Below, piece after piece: positions 8,962-19,118 of a stretch of 64,000 nt of DNA. Each line of letters opens with the position of its first letter. Within the stretch, counting starts at the first letter, position 1. Source of the DNA: Cryobacterium frigoriphilum (GTDB lineage Bacteria; Actinomycetota; Actinomycetes; Actinomycetales; Microbacteriaceae); the NCBI RefSeq assembly GCF_004403305.1, contig NZ_SOHE01000060.1:155712-219711 (forward strand), written 5' to 3'. The position numbers were made by a program, and so were the translations under genes. The notes below the pieces were generated by a model, which saw nothing but the letters and a program-made list of their open reading frames with translations, ran no database searches and had not been told where the DNA came from.

Positions 8962-9573
8962 CTAGGCCGGGACCAGCGCGCCATTCAGAACGTCGAGAGT
9001 CCAGTCATCCGCTGCCTCGGGCTCACCCGATGGTGCGGGCGTGAGTCGCACGAGCGTGAGCGCCGCGTTGTCGATGCTCGGGATGTCGCGCCCGAGGGCC
9101 TCGATCAGGCACAGGCGAATGAGGGTGCCGTGTGCGACGACCACGATGCGCGCGCCGGGCCAGGTGCGGGCGAGCTCGCGCAGGGCGTTGAGGCCGCGGG
9201 CGGCGACGGATGTCTCACTCTCGGCTCCGCGGAAACCGCCGTAGCCGCCGTCGGGGGTGCGCAGGGCGTCAAGCTCGGGGCCGGCGCCGAGGCCCTCGGC
9301 GGGTCCGTAGTCGCGTTCGGCGAGCTGCGGCATGCGCTCGGTCACGGTGAGGGACAGGTCGGCGGCGATGATGTCGGCGGTTTCGGCGGCCCGGGACAGC
9401 GGACTCGAGACCACGAAATCCCAGGCGTACGGCGAGAGGGCGGCTTCGGCATCCGTCGCCTGGCCCCGACCGACCGCGTTGAGCGGAATGTCGGTGGACC
9501 CTTGAATGCGCATCTGCGCGTTCCAATCGGTCTGGCCGTGGCGGATGAGGGCGAAAGTCGTCGTCGTAGTCAC
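8962..9573 (-). CDS. Histidine phosphatase family protein (phosphoglycerate-mutase-like)
   Basis: About 203 residues. The phosphohistidine motif LIRHGQTDWN lies near the N-terminus, followed by SSPLSRAAETA, the catalytic glutamate region and VVVAHGTLIR with the second histidine. The family comprises phosphomonoesterases and cofactor-dependent mutases; the small size fits a CobC/GpmB-like phosphatase. The GTG at 9573 puts the RHG motif 11 residues in, as usual. An in-frame ATG at 9651 would add an N-terminal stretch without family resemblance. The real substrate is not deducible. Confidence 0.87.
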   Translation of the reverse strand: MTTTTTFALIRHGQTDWNAQMRIQGSTDIPLNAVGRGQATDAEAALSPYAWDFVVSSPLSRAAETADIIAADLSLTVTERMPQLAERDYGPAEGLGAGPELDALRTPDGGYGGFRGAESETSVAARGLNALRELARTWPGARIVVVAHGTLIRLCLIEALGRDIPSIDNAALTLVRLTPAPSGEPEAADDWTLDVLNGALVPA

Positions 9574-9669
9574 CCGTCTATTCTGCCTCAGGCGGCTGAG
9601 ACCCGCGCTCGGCTGCGCCATAGAGAAGTTTTTTTGCTGGTCAAGTGCCATGGTCGCTAGGGTCGAGGT

Positions 9670-10146
9670 ATGAAACTCTCAGGAATGTTTCGCACATCAC
9701 TCGCCATCGGCGTCGTGGGGTTGGCAGCAATCGGCCTGACGGGGTGCGCGGGCGACGACGCTCGGGACGCAGCCCCGGAACCACGGGCCTCGCAGGACGC
9801 CGTCACCGAGCCCGAGGATGCGCTCGCCGTCTTCACCCAGCCACAGGCCGCGCAGGATCTGCTCCCCGACTCTCTGCCGGCCACAGCCTTCGAGGACATT
9901 GACCGGGACACGACCCGCCTGCTCTGGGCCGACGGCGACACGAGCTACTACGCCGCGACGTCGCCCGAATGGGGGACCTGCCTGCTCGTCTACGGCGGCG
10001 AGATGCCCACGAGCTCGTGCACCGAGGACCTGCCGGTGCAATCGAGCACCAATGAGGGTCAGAAGACGACCATGTTCGCCGACAGCCTGCCCGATTACTA
10101 CAGCGACTGGGACAAGGTCGCCGACCACCTCTGGCGCCAGCCGTAG
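9670..10146 (+). CDS. Small secreted lipoprotein, function unknown
   Basis: A 158-residue protein with a short basic start, a hydrophobic stretch and the lipobox LTGC (C26), so it should be a membrane-anchored lipoprotein outside the cell. A flexible acidic, alanine-rich stretch precedes a small globular domain that contains three cysteines (CLLVYGGEMPTSSC and the lipobox Cys). No family is recognised. It lies divergent to the histidine phosphatase, and its stop is only 9 bases from the stop of the convergent helicase gene. Confidence 0.7.
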   Translation: MKLSGMFRTSLAIGVVGLAAIGLTGCAGDDARDAAPEPRASQDAVTEPEDALAVFTQPQAAQDLLPDSLPATAFEDIDRDTTRLLWADGDTSYYAATSPEWGTCLLVYGGEMPTSSCTEDLPVQSSTNEGQKTTMFADSLPDYYSDWDKVADHLWRQP

Positions 10147-10155
10147 CCGGCGAAC

Positions 10156-13100
10156 TCAGCCGAGCAGTTCGCGGATGTCGGCGGCCGTGAGCGCGCTGCC
10201 GGCCGCGGCTCCGTCGGTCATCACGCTCTCGAACAGCTTGGCCTTGGTGGCCTTCAGGGCCATCACCTTCTCCTCGATCGTGTCCTTGGACACGAGCCGG
10301 TAGACCATGACGTTCTTGGTCTGGCCGATGCGGTGCACGCGGTCAACGGCCTGGGCCTCGGTCGCCGGGTTCCACCACGGGTCGAGCAGCACGACGTAGT
10401 CGGCCTCGGTGAGGTTGAGGCCGAAGCCGCCGGCCTTGAGGCTGATCAAAAACACCGAGCTCGACCCGGTCTTGAAGTCGTTGATGGCGCGCGCCCGGTT
10501 GCGGGTCTTGCCGTCGAGGTAGGAGTACGAGATGCCCGCCGCGTCCAGCCGGTCCCTGGCCTTGCCGAGATACTGCGTGAACTGGCTGAAGATCAGGGTG
10601 CGGTGCCCCTCGGCGACGGTGTCCTCGAGCAGTTCGAGCAGGGCGTCGAGCTTGGTCGACGGCACAGCCGCATACTTCTCGTCGTAGAGGCTCGCGTCGA
10701 GGCTGAGCTGGCGCAGCATCGTCAGCGAACGGAAGATCTCGAACCGGTTCGCGTTCATGTCGTCGATCAGGCCGAGCACCTTCTGCCGTTCGCGGGCGAG
10801 ATGGGTGTCGTAAACCTTGCGGTGCTTGGGGTGCAGCTCGAGTTCGAGCACCTGCTCCTGCTTGGCGGGCAGGTCGCTCGCCACCTCATCCTTGGTGCGT
10901 CGCAGCATGAAGGGGCGGATGCGTCGGCGCAGCTGCGCGAGCCGCTCGCTGTCACCGTCGGTCTCGATGGGCTTGCGGTAGTAGTCCGTGAAGCGGCTCG
11001 GGCTCGGGAACAGGCCCGGCGCGGTGATGGAGAGCAGCGACCACAGCTCCATCAGGTTGTTCTCCATCGGCGTGCCGGTGATGGCGAGCTTGAACGGGGT
11101 CTTCAAGCGGCGGGCGCAGACGTGCGCGCGGGACTGGTGGTTCTTCACGAACTGCGCCTCGTCGAGCAGCAGGCCGGCCCAGCCGGAGCCCTCATGCCCG
11201 GCAAAGTCGTTGTACTCGTCGAAGTCCAACCGGAACAGCGTGTACGAGGTGATCACGACGTCCGCCCCCGCGGCGATGTCGGCGAGGCTGCCGCCGCGTT
11301 TGCGGCTGGTCTCGGTGATCGCGGCGACGACCAGGTCGGGCGCGAAGCGGGCGCACTCGGCGGCCCAGTTGCTGACGACACTCGTGGGGGCCACGACCAG
11401 GAACGGTGCGCGGCCGCTGCCGCCGGCCGTATCGCGGGCGTGGGTGATGAGGGCGATCGCCTGCAGGGTCTTGCCGAGGCCCATGTCGTCGGCGAGGATT
11501 CCGCCGAGCCGATGGTCGAAGAGAAAGCTCAGCCAGTCGAACCCGGTCTGCTGGTAGCCGCGCAGCGTGGCGTGCACGGAGGGTGAGAGCGGGCGCTCGT
11601 CGATGCGGGTGGCATCCGTCAGCCCCTCGATGGCGCTGCGCCAGCTTTTCGCCTGCGCGGCGACGACGCCGAGCATCTGCAGTTCCTCCCAGAGGTCGCT
11701 CTGGAACCGGCTGATACCGAGGGAGTCGCTGCCGGATTCCTGCAGGCCGCGGGCCTCGTCGATCAGGCGCCGCAGGTCGTGCAGCTCGGGGCGGTCGAGG
11801 CTGAAGTAGGTTCCGCTCTCGAGGATCATCAGTTCTTGTTCGGTGGCGAGGGCCCGGAACAGTTCGTCGAAGGGGATCTCTTCGCCGTCGATGCTGATCG
11901 TGACGGCGAGGTCGAACCAGTCGCGGTCGTCGGCGCGTTCGGTCGTCGCGAGGCGGATGACCGGGGCCTCGTCGGCGGGCCGGTACTGCGGGGCGTCGGC
12001 GGAGACGCTCACGCGCACGTCGCCCGTGGCCTCGAGGGCGGGAACGGTATCGCCGAGGAAGGCGATCATGCCCGCACCATCGAGGGTGACGCGCTCGGGC
12101 AGCGGCGTCAGGCCGGGAAACGGCGCCAGTAGGGGGCTGAGCTCGCGCAGAATCTGGGCCTCGCGCGGGTCGTCGCGAAAGTCGGTGTCACGAGCGGATG
12201 CCCGCAACGTGTGGCGATACAGCGCGGGAGCCGGCCGCGGGGCCAGCGCGACGGTGTCGACGGGCTCCTCAGTCAGGGGAGCGCAGTACTGCCAGTCCCA
12301 GGCCAGCTCGATGCGGGCATCCGTCAGGTGCGTGACCGCGACCGAGAGTACGGGGCGCGGGGTCTGCGGCAGATCGAAACTGCCGTCGGAGCTCGTGAGG
12401 GTGAGCTGCTGGCGCAGGAACGGGTAGTAGTCGGAGAGGAACGCGGGCTCGTCGGCCGCCGGAATGACGAGCGGCTCGGCGGCGGTGGCGAGGGCGCGCA
12501 TCTGCGCGCTCACCGGGTGGGCGAGGGGCGCGAGGGTCAGGTGCAGCTCGCTCGAACTTGACGTGGAGCCGGCGCCCCGTGCCGGGTCACCGCCGCCGGT
12601 CCAGGTGAAGATGCCGTGCGCGGGTTCTCCGATGAAGCCGATGCGGCTGCGGTTGAGGCGTTGTTCATTCACCGTCAGGGTGGGGGTGAGCACGAGGCCG
12701 CCGGCGTCGGCTTCGCGCGCGCGGTGAATGTCGAGTTCGAGCGCTGCGGGGGTCTCCGAGATGGTCACCGGCAGTTGGTTCGCGGTCGCACTCACGAGCG
12801 GCAGGCCGATCGACTGGGCCTCGTTCAGCAGCTCCCAGAGCGCTCGGTTGCCGAAGGTGTCGAGGTGGATCCAGTGCTCGGTGTAGGTGTAATACCGCTG
12901 GCCGGCCGAGTACAGCGCATAGAGCGCGTTCAGCACTCGGCGGTGTTCGGGCGCGAACGAGCCGGGGGTCCAGGCCAGGTTGTCCCAGGTCACGGTGCCG
13001 CGAATCCACTTGCCCTTCTTGCCCATCAGCATCGGGCGGGCGCCGAGCCGGCTGGGTTCGGGCGGGCGGCTGGCGTTCAGGCGGGCGCTGCGCGGAGCGG

Positions 13101-13608
13101 GCGGCAGCACATCGAACTGCAGCGCGAGGGCGGTGCCGACGGGCGCATTCGGGTCGGCGGGGCGGGCGAGCGGGCCGAGCGCGGCCTGCCAGGCGGCAAC
13201 CGGCGGGGCCGCGGGGGGTTCGGCGGCGGTGGGCCGGTCCGTGGGTTCGAAGGTCGGCATCCGCCGCTCGCCGAGAGAGCGTGTGCCCGAAGGAGTCAGC
13301 GCCGACGGTTTTGCCGGGTTCGTGGCGCTCGCGATGAGCAGGGCCGCGACGTGCTTGCAGTTGTTCTTCATCGGGCAGGTGCAGACCCCGGATGCCCGCA
13401 CCGGCAGCCCGACGGAGTTGACCGTGAACGACACGGTCACCGAATACGGCTGTGAGCTGGTGCCCTCCACGGTGCCAAACAGCTGGGTGCCGTCGCCGAA
13501 CCAGGACTGTTCGGTGACGTGACCATTGCGCGCGTACCGCTCACCACGAGAGAATGCCTGGCTGCCGACCATGCGGGCAATCTCGTGGGTGCTGAGGGTA
13601 TGGGCCAT
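10156..13608 (-). CDS. SNF2-family DEAD/DEAH helicase with N-terminal SWIM zinc finger
   Basis: A 1150-residue protein. Residues C76, C78, C84 and H86 form a SWIM zinc finger (CTCPMKNNCKH). A long middle region follows, then a full SNF2 ATPase with Walker A DDMGLGKT, motif II LLDEAQFVKN, motif III GTPMENNLMELW, motif V SLKAGGFGLNLTEAD and motif VI VDRVHRIGQ. Such proteins translocate on double-stranded DNA and remodel protein-DNA complexes; the SWIM-SNF2 form is common in actinobacteria and its exact job is not settled. The gene stands alone, and 183 bases separate its start from clpB. Confidence 0.92.
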   Translation of the reverse strand: MAHTLSTHEIARMVGSQAFSRGERYARNGHVTEQSWFGDGTQLFGTVEGTSSQPYSVTVSFTVNSVGLPVRASGVCTCPMKNNCKHVAALLIASATNPAKPSALTPSGTRSLGERRMPTFEPTDRPTAAEPPAAPPVAAWQAALGPLARPADPNAPVGTALALQFDVLPPAPRSARLNASRPPEPSRLGARPMLMGKKGKWIRGTVTWDNLAWTPGSFAPEHRRVLNALYALYSAGQRYYTYTEHWIHLDTFGNRALWELLNEAQSIGLPLVSATANQLPVTISETPAALELDIHRAREADAGGLVLTPTLTVNEQRLNRSRIGFIGEPAHGIFTWTGGGDPARGAGSTSSSSELHLTLAPLAHPVSAQMRALATAAEPLVIPAADEPAFLSDYYPFLRQQLTLTSSDGSFDLPQTPRPVLSVAVTHLTDARIELAWDWQYCAPLTEEPVDTVALAPRPAPALYRHTLRASARDTDFRDDPREAQILRELSPLLAPFPGLTPLPERVTLDGAGMIAFLGDTVPALEATGDVRVSVSADAPQYRPADEAPVIRLATTERADDRDWFDLAVTISIDGEEIPFDELFRALATEQELMILESGTYFSLDRPELHDLRRLIDEARGLQESGSDSLGISRFQSDLWEELQMLGVVAAQAKSWRSAIEGLTDATRIDERPLSPSVHATLRGYQQTGFDWLSFLFDHRLGGILADDMGLGKTLQAIALITHARDTAGGSGRAPFLVVAPTSVVSNWAAECARFAPDLVVAAITETSRKRGGSLADIAAGADVVITSYTLFRLDFDEYNDFAGHEGSGWAGLLLDEAQFVKNHQSRAHVCARRLKTPFKLAITGTPMENNLMELWSLLSITAPGLFPSPSRFTDYYRKPIETDGDSERLAQLRRRIRPFMLRRTKDEVASDLPAKQEQVLELELHPKHRKVYDTHLARERQKVLGLIDDMNANRFEIFRSLTMLRQLSLDASLYDEKYAAVPSTKLDALLELLEDTVAEGHRTLIFSQFTQYLGKARDRLDAAGISYSYLDGKTRNRARAINDFKTGSSSVFLISLKAGGFGLNLTEADYVVLLDPWWNPATEAQAVDRVHRIGQTKNVMVYRLVSKDTIEEKVMALKATKAKLFESVMTDGAAAGSALTAADIRELLG

Positions 13609-13725
13609 AGGTGAGTGTGTCCGTCATGAGTCGTCGAAGCCAGGGAAAAACCAACCTCTATTGTCGCACCTTTCGCTGGTGTGCTCGCCCAGAGGTGCGG
13701 GTGCACACGGGGTGCGTGGTCGGTC

Positions 13726-13774
13726 TCGACACCGGGAGCGAGCAGTCGCTAAACTTGAGCCACGGTGACTCAGG
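13726..13774 (+). promoter_or_regulatory. clpB promoter with HAIR (HspR) operator
   Basis: CTTGAGC (13754-13760), seven bases, ACTCAGG (13768-13774). The known HAIR consensus is CTTGAGT-N7-ACTCAAG, so 12 of 14 arm positions match with exact spacing. TCGACA (13726-13731) and TAAACT (13750-13755), 18 bases apart, make a plausible promoter whose -10 box overlaps the operator, as expected for repression. The site lies 17 bases before the clpB ATG. Confidence 0.82.
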
Positions 13775-13791
13775 TTTGAAGGAGAGCAACC

Positions 13792-15981
<2,190 letters not shown>

Positions 15982-16020
15982 CGCGGGGAGCGCTCAGGGT
16001 TCGCGGGTTAGAGTCGGATC

Positions 16021-17070
16021 ATGCTTGCAACTGTGATTTATGGCGAACGCGACATTCGACTCGACGAGGTTCCCGAACCCGTGCTCAGCAGCGGCGGCGA
16101 CGCCATCGTGCGCGTCGTCGCGGCCTGCGTCTGCGGATCCGACCTCTGGCCCTACCGCGGCGTGACCGAGACGAAGGAGCCGCACCGCATCGGCCACGAA
16201 TTCGTCGGCATCGTCGAGGCCATCGGAACGGATGTCTCCACTGTGAAGGTCGGCGACTTCGTCATCGCCCCGTTCTACGACTGCGACAACACCTGCGCCA
16301 ACTGCCGCAACGGTGTGAGCACGAGCTGCCTGAACGGCGGCTGGTGGGGTGCGAACGACCGCGAAGGCGGCTTCGCCGACGGCGCCCAGGGCGAGAAGGT
16401 GCGGGTTCCGCACGCTGACGGCTCGCTCGTGGCCACCCCGACCGTGCCGGACGACGCTCTCGTTCCTGGCCTGCTGACCCTCGCCGACGTCATGGGCACC
16501 GGACACCACGCGGCCGTCTCGGCCGGCGTCACACCCGGCAGCACCGTCGTCGTTGTCGGCGACGGCGCAGTGGGACTCTGCGCGGTCATCGCCGCGAAGC
16601 GCCTCGGCGCGAGCCGGATCGTGGCCATGAGCCGCCACGCCGATCGCCAGGCCGTGGCCCGCGAGTTCGGCGCGACCGACGTGATCGAGCTGCGCGGCGA
16701 TGAGGGCGTCGCCGCCGTCAAGGCCCTCTTCGATGGCATCGGCGCGGACTTCGTGCTTGAGTGCGTCGGCACCCAGGAATCCATGGACCAGGCCATCCGC
16801 TCGGCCCGCCCGGGCGGCATGGTCGGCTACGTCGGCGTGCCCAACGGCGGCGCCGAACTGCCCATCCGCACCCTGTTCGGAACGAACGTGGGCGTGAACG
16901 GCGGCGTCGCCTCCGTTCGCGGCTACATCGACGAGTTGCTGCCCGAGGTGCTGAGCGGAGCAATCAACCCCGGCCGGGTCTTCGATCTGCAGTTGCCGCT
17001 GGCCGAAGTGGCCGAGGCCTACGCCGCCATGGACGAGCGCCGCGCCATCAAGGTGCTGCTGCGCCCGTAG
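16021..17070 (+). CDS. Zinc-dependent alcohol dehydrogenase (MDR superfamily)
   Basis: A 349-residue medium-chain dehydrogenase. The catalytic zinc site is seen in ACVCGSDLWPYRG and RIGHEFVG. The structural zinc site has four cysteines in CDNTCANCRNGVSTSC. The nucleotide-binding turn is VVVGDGAVGLCAV, followed by a basic residue (MSRHADR), which favours NADP or mixed use. It oxidises an alcohol or reduces an aldehyde of unknown identity. The next gene starts nine bases after its stop, so the two are probably co-transcribed. Confidence 0.9.
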   Translation: MLATVIYGERDIRLDEVPEPVLSSGGDAIVRVVAACVCGSDLWPYRGVTETKEPHRIGHEFVGIVEAIGTDVSTVKVGDFVIAPFYDCDNTCANCRNGVSTSCLNGGWWGANDREGGFADGAQGEKVRVPHADGSLVATPTVPDDALVPGLLTLADVMGTGHHAAVSAGVTPGSTVVVVGDGAVGLCAVIAAKRLGASRIVAMSRHADRQAVAREFGATDVIELRGDEGVAAVKALFDGIGADFVLECVGTQESMDQAIRSARPGGMVGYVGVPNGGAELPIRTLFGTNVGVNGGVASVRGYIDELLPEVLSGAINPGRVFDLQLPLAEVAEAYAAMDERRAIKVLLRP

Positions 17071-17079
17071 GGCTCGCTC

Positions 17080-17568
17080 GTGAACCAGCCATTTCTCTGG
17101 GGAGGACTGCTCGCCTTCGCGATCACCGCTGGTGTCGTGCGCGCGGTGCGCGGGCGGCCGTTTCTGCCCGGGCGGGCGGTGGCTCTCGGGCCGGTCGAGC
17201 ACACGGTCGCGGTGCTCAGCACGGTGGCGTTGATCTTCCACTGTTCGGCCATGTTCTTCGGGCCGTGGGTGAACGTGGTCGCGTTTCTGCGCCCGCTCGC
17301 GGCGGAGGTCAACAACATGGGAATCGCCAGCCAGATCGCCTACTGGGTTCCGGCGGCGCTGCTGCTGCTGGCCTGGCGCCGGGTCTGGTGGCCCGGGCTC
17401 GCGCTCCTGGCGCTGACCCTGGTCGGTGTGGGCGTGACGATGTACTGGCCGTACCCGCTCGGAGTGCATCTGTGGTGGCTCGCCGCGGTGATCGTTGCCG
17501 GCGTATTCGTGGGGTCCGCGCTCACCGGGCCGCGCGCTCGCCGTGCCGTGACGGCGGACGAAGCCTGA
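17080..17568 (+). CDS. Small polytopic membrane protein, unknown
   Basis: 162 residues, GTG start, about five hydrophobic segments (for example HTVAVLSTVALIFHCSAMFF, WVPAALLLLAW and LALLALTLVGVGVTMYW). No family is recognised. It sits nine bases after the alcohol dehydrogenase gene, which suggests one transcript, but nothing in the sequence ties it to that reaction. Confidence 0.6.
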   Translation: MNQPFLWGGLLAFAITAGVVRAVRGRPFLPGRAVALGPVEHTVAVLSTVALIFHCSAMFFGPWVNVVAFLRPLAAEVNNMGIASQIAYWVPAALLLLAWRRVWWPGLALLALTLVGVGVTMYWPYPLGVHLWWLAAVIVAGVFVGSALTGPRARRAVTADEA

Positions 17569-17572
17569 CACC

Positions 17573-17588
17573 CTGTTTGAACAAACAG
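17573..17588. promoter_or_regulatory. Palindromic operator-like site CTGTTTG-AA-CAAACAG
   Basis: Two perfect 7-bp arms around AA, placed 17 bases before the ATG at 17606. Size and symmetry fit a dimeric repressor of the TetR/GntR kind. TTGAAC inside it could serve as a -35 element. No cognate regulator is encoded next to it. Confidence 0.45.
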
Positions 17589-17605
17589 TGTGGTTGGATT
17601 GTTTC

Positions 17606-17836
17606 ATGGCAGAGATGAATCACACACCCGATCGACGTCCGCGCCGTCAGCTGAGCGACTCGTTCTACTTGGTGCTGGCGGCTATGAGCCTCATGCAGGT
17701 GCCGGGCGGCATCGAAGCGACGGGACCTTGGCCCGCAGCGCTGATCGGCGTCGTGACCGTGACGTTCGCCGTGTTGATCGCGTTGGGCAATCGCGGGCGG
17801 TTCCTGCCGATGTTCGACAACCGCCGCAAGCGGTAG
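17606..17836 (+). CDS. Small two-helix membrane protein, unknown
   Basis: A 76-residue protein with a basic N-terminus, two hydrophobic stretches (SFYLVLAAMSLMQVPGG and WPAALIGVVTVTFAVLIALG) and a basic C-terminal tail (FDNRRKR). The ATG at 17606 is chosen because the palindromic site upstream would overlap the earlier GTG at 17588. No ribosome site is obvious. Family unknown. Confidence 0.5.
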   Translation: MAEMNHTPDRRPRRQLSDSFYLVLAAMSLMQVPGGIEATGPWPAALIGVVTVTFAVLIALGNRGRFLPMFDNRRKR

Positions 17837-17879
17837 GCGCCGACTCGGAACGAGCCCACCGGCCGGATGCTGGCACGCC

Positions 17880-18080
17880 CAGACTCCTGCGCCCATAACC
17901 CGCACCCTCAGCTGCTTGTGCGCCCCGAAGCTGCACGTGCGCTTGTAATCGCGGGCGCATGAGCAGGTCTTGGGCGCACGATGACGTGCGGGTGCGGGTT
18001 TCGGGCGCACAAGCAGCTTCTCGGCGCGTGATCACGTGCAAATTAGAGGTGCGGGTGCAGCTCGCGGGCGCAGAAGTTTC
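17880..18080. repeat. Intergenic repeat locus 2 (same family as 2400-2660)
   Basis: The 355-base gap 17837-18191 contains no credible gene. The palindromic core lies at 17938-17959, in the opposite orientation to locus 4 and with slightly unequal arms. Half-units follow on the right, for example GAGCAGGTCTTGGGCGCA, GTGCGGGTTTCGGGCGCA and AAGCAGCTTCTCGGCGCG, up to about 18080. Bases 18080-18191 show nothing clear. Confidence 0.8.
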
Positions 18081-18191
18081 TACCGGCACGACGGCCGCCT
18101 TCTGAGCGTACGACGGTGACAACTCACCTGTACCGGTGGGCTTAACGAGCGGATCGGCGCGCTCGGGCACGCGGTGGGTGCCCGGAGAGGC

Positions 18192-18803
18192 TCAGTCGTT
18201 GACGAGCAGCAGCTCGTCGAGCGGCTTGCGCACGCGGGGCGCGATCTCGCGCTCGCGCAGCTCGGGAGTGAGATCGTCGAGCTCGCCCAGCACACCGAGG
18301 GCCGTCACGGTGACGACCGTCTGGTCGGCGGCGAGGCCGAAGGCCGCGGCGATCGCGGCACCGTCGAAGCCGCCGAGCTGGTGGGTGTGCAGGCCCTCAT
18401 GCTGCGCCTGAATGGTGAGGTGCGCCACGGCCTGGCCGAGGTCGTAGCGTGACCAGGGGTTCTCGGCAGTGTCGGCGTCGGGTTTTGCGGGCAGGTTCAG
18501 CTGGGCGACGTTGGCGATCAAAACGGATGCCGTGTCGGCCCACGCCTGGTTGAACCCCATCAGGGCATCGTTGATCGTGGCAAAGCTCGCGGAGCCACGA
18601 CGAGCGACGATGAACCGGGCCGGCTGCATGTTGCTGGCCGACGGCGCCCAGCGGGCGGCCTCGAGCACGGTCGTAAGAGTGGCCTCGTCGATGACGGCGG
18701 TCTTGCTGTAGCCGCGCGGGCTCCACCGCTCGGCGAGCGGGGAGAGCAGCGGGGCATCCGTCACCGCGTGGCGGTTGGGGGAGGTGGTGAGGTTCACGGT
18801 CAT
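18192..18803 (-). CDS. Nitroreductase family protein
   Basis: A 203-residue FMN-dependent oxidoreductase. Typical regions are RWSPRGYS near the N-terminus (phosphate/FMN contact), EAARWAPSASNMQPARFIVA (the hallmark WAPSA.N.QP motif) and LGQAVAHLTIQAQHEGLHTHQLGGFD. It reduces nitro compounds, quinones or flavins with NAD(P)H. CCAAAGG abuts the ATG at 18803, so initiation may actually occur at the GTG two codons later. It is a single gene bounded by repeat regions on both sides. Confidence 0.88.
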   Translation of the reverse strand: MTVNLTTSPNRHAVTDAPLLSPLAERWSPRGYSKTAVIDEATLTTVLEAARWAPSASNMQPARFIVARRGSASFATINDALMGFNQAWADTASVLIANVAQLNLPAKPDADTAENPWSRYDLGQAVAHLTIQAQHEGLHTHQLGGFDGAAIAAAFGLAADQTVVTVTALGVLGELDDLTPELREREIAPRVRKPLDELLLVND

Positions 18804-18925
18804 CCTTTGGTGCGGCCGAACACGAGTGGGTTCGGGGAAACACTGACCCACCGGAAACAACCGGGACCCGCGGGAGGATATTCCGACGTGTGGCCGCCCC
18901 TTTCGCGGCACTTCTTGGGTCAGCC

Positions 18926-18978
18926 GGCACGTGTTGCACGGAGTGCCGGTTGGCGTAACGAGTGCCGCGACGCCCGGG
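18926..18978. repeat. GAGTGCCG repeat family, copy 1
   Basis: Two blocks are shared with 60540-60593. GGCACGTGTTG followed by CACGGAGTGCCG (18926-18948) matches the copy at 60571 in 21 of 23 positions. AACGAGTGCCGCGACGCCCG (18958-18977) matches the reverse strand at 60540-60565. It lies in the 315-base gap 18804-19118, which has no gene. Confidence 0.7.
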
Positions 18979-18998
18979 AGCGCGCCACGAGCCTCGCT

Positions 18999-19099
18999 GG
19001 TTGAGCCTGCGCGCGAAGCGCGCTGGTCGAAACCTGGCGAGCCGAGCCTCGGACGTGGCCCGCCTCGGTTTCGACCGCTCGCAAGCTCGCGGCTCAACC
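18999..19099. repeat. Long imperfect inverted repeat (GGTTGAGCC / GGTCGAAACC arms)
   Basis: GGTTGAGCC (18999-19007) pairs with GGCTCAACC (19091-19099). GGTCGAAACC (19025-19034) pairs with GGTTTCGACC (19067-19076). The whole folds into a nested hairpin just downstream of the acyl-CoA synthetase stop. Similar GGTTGAGC...GTCGAAACC strings are, from memory, common between genes in Microbacteriaceae. It may act as a terminator. Confidence 0.7.
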
Positions 19100-19118
19100 G
19101 GCGCCGTGCCGGGCGCGG

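Noticed and set aside
15994..17607. 537-residue minus-strand open frame opposite the alcohol dehydrogenase
   Set aside because: Shadow of a gene with intact zinc and NAD(P) motifs.
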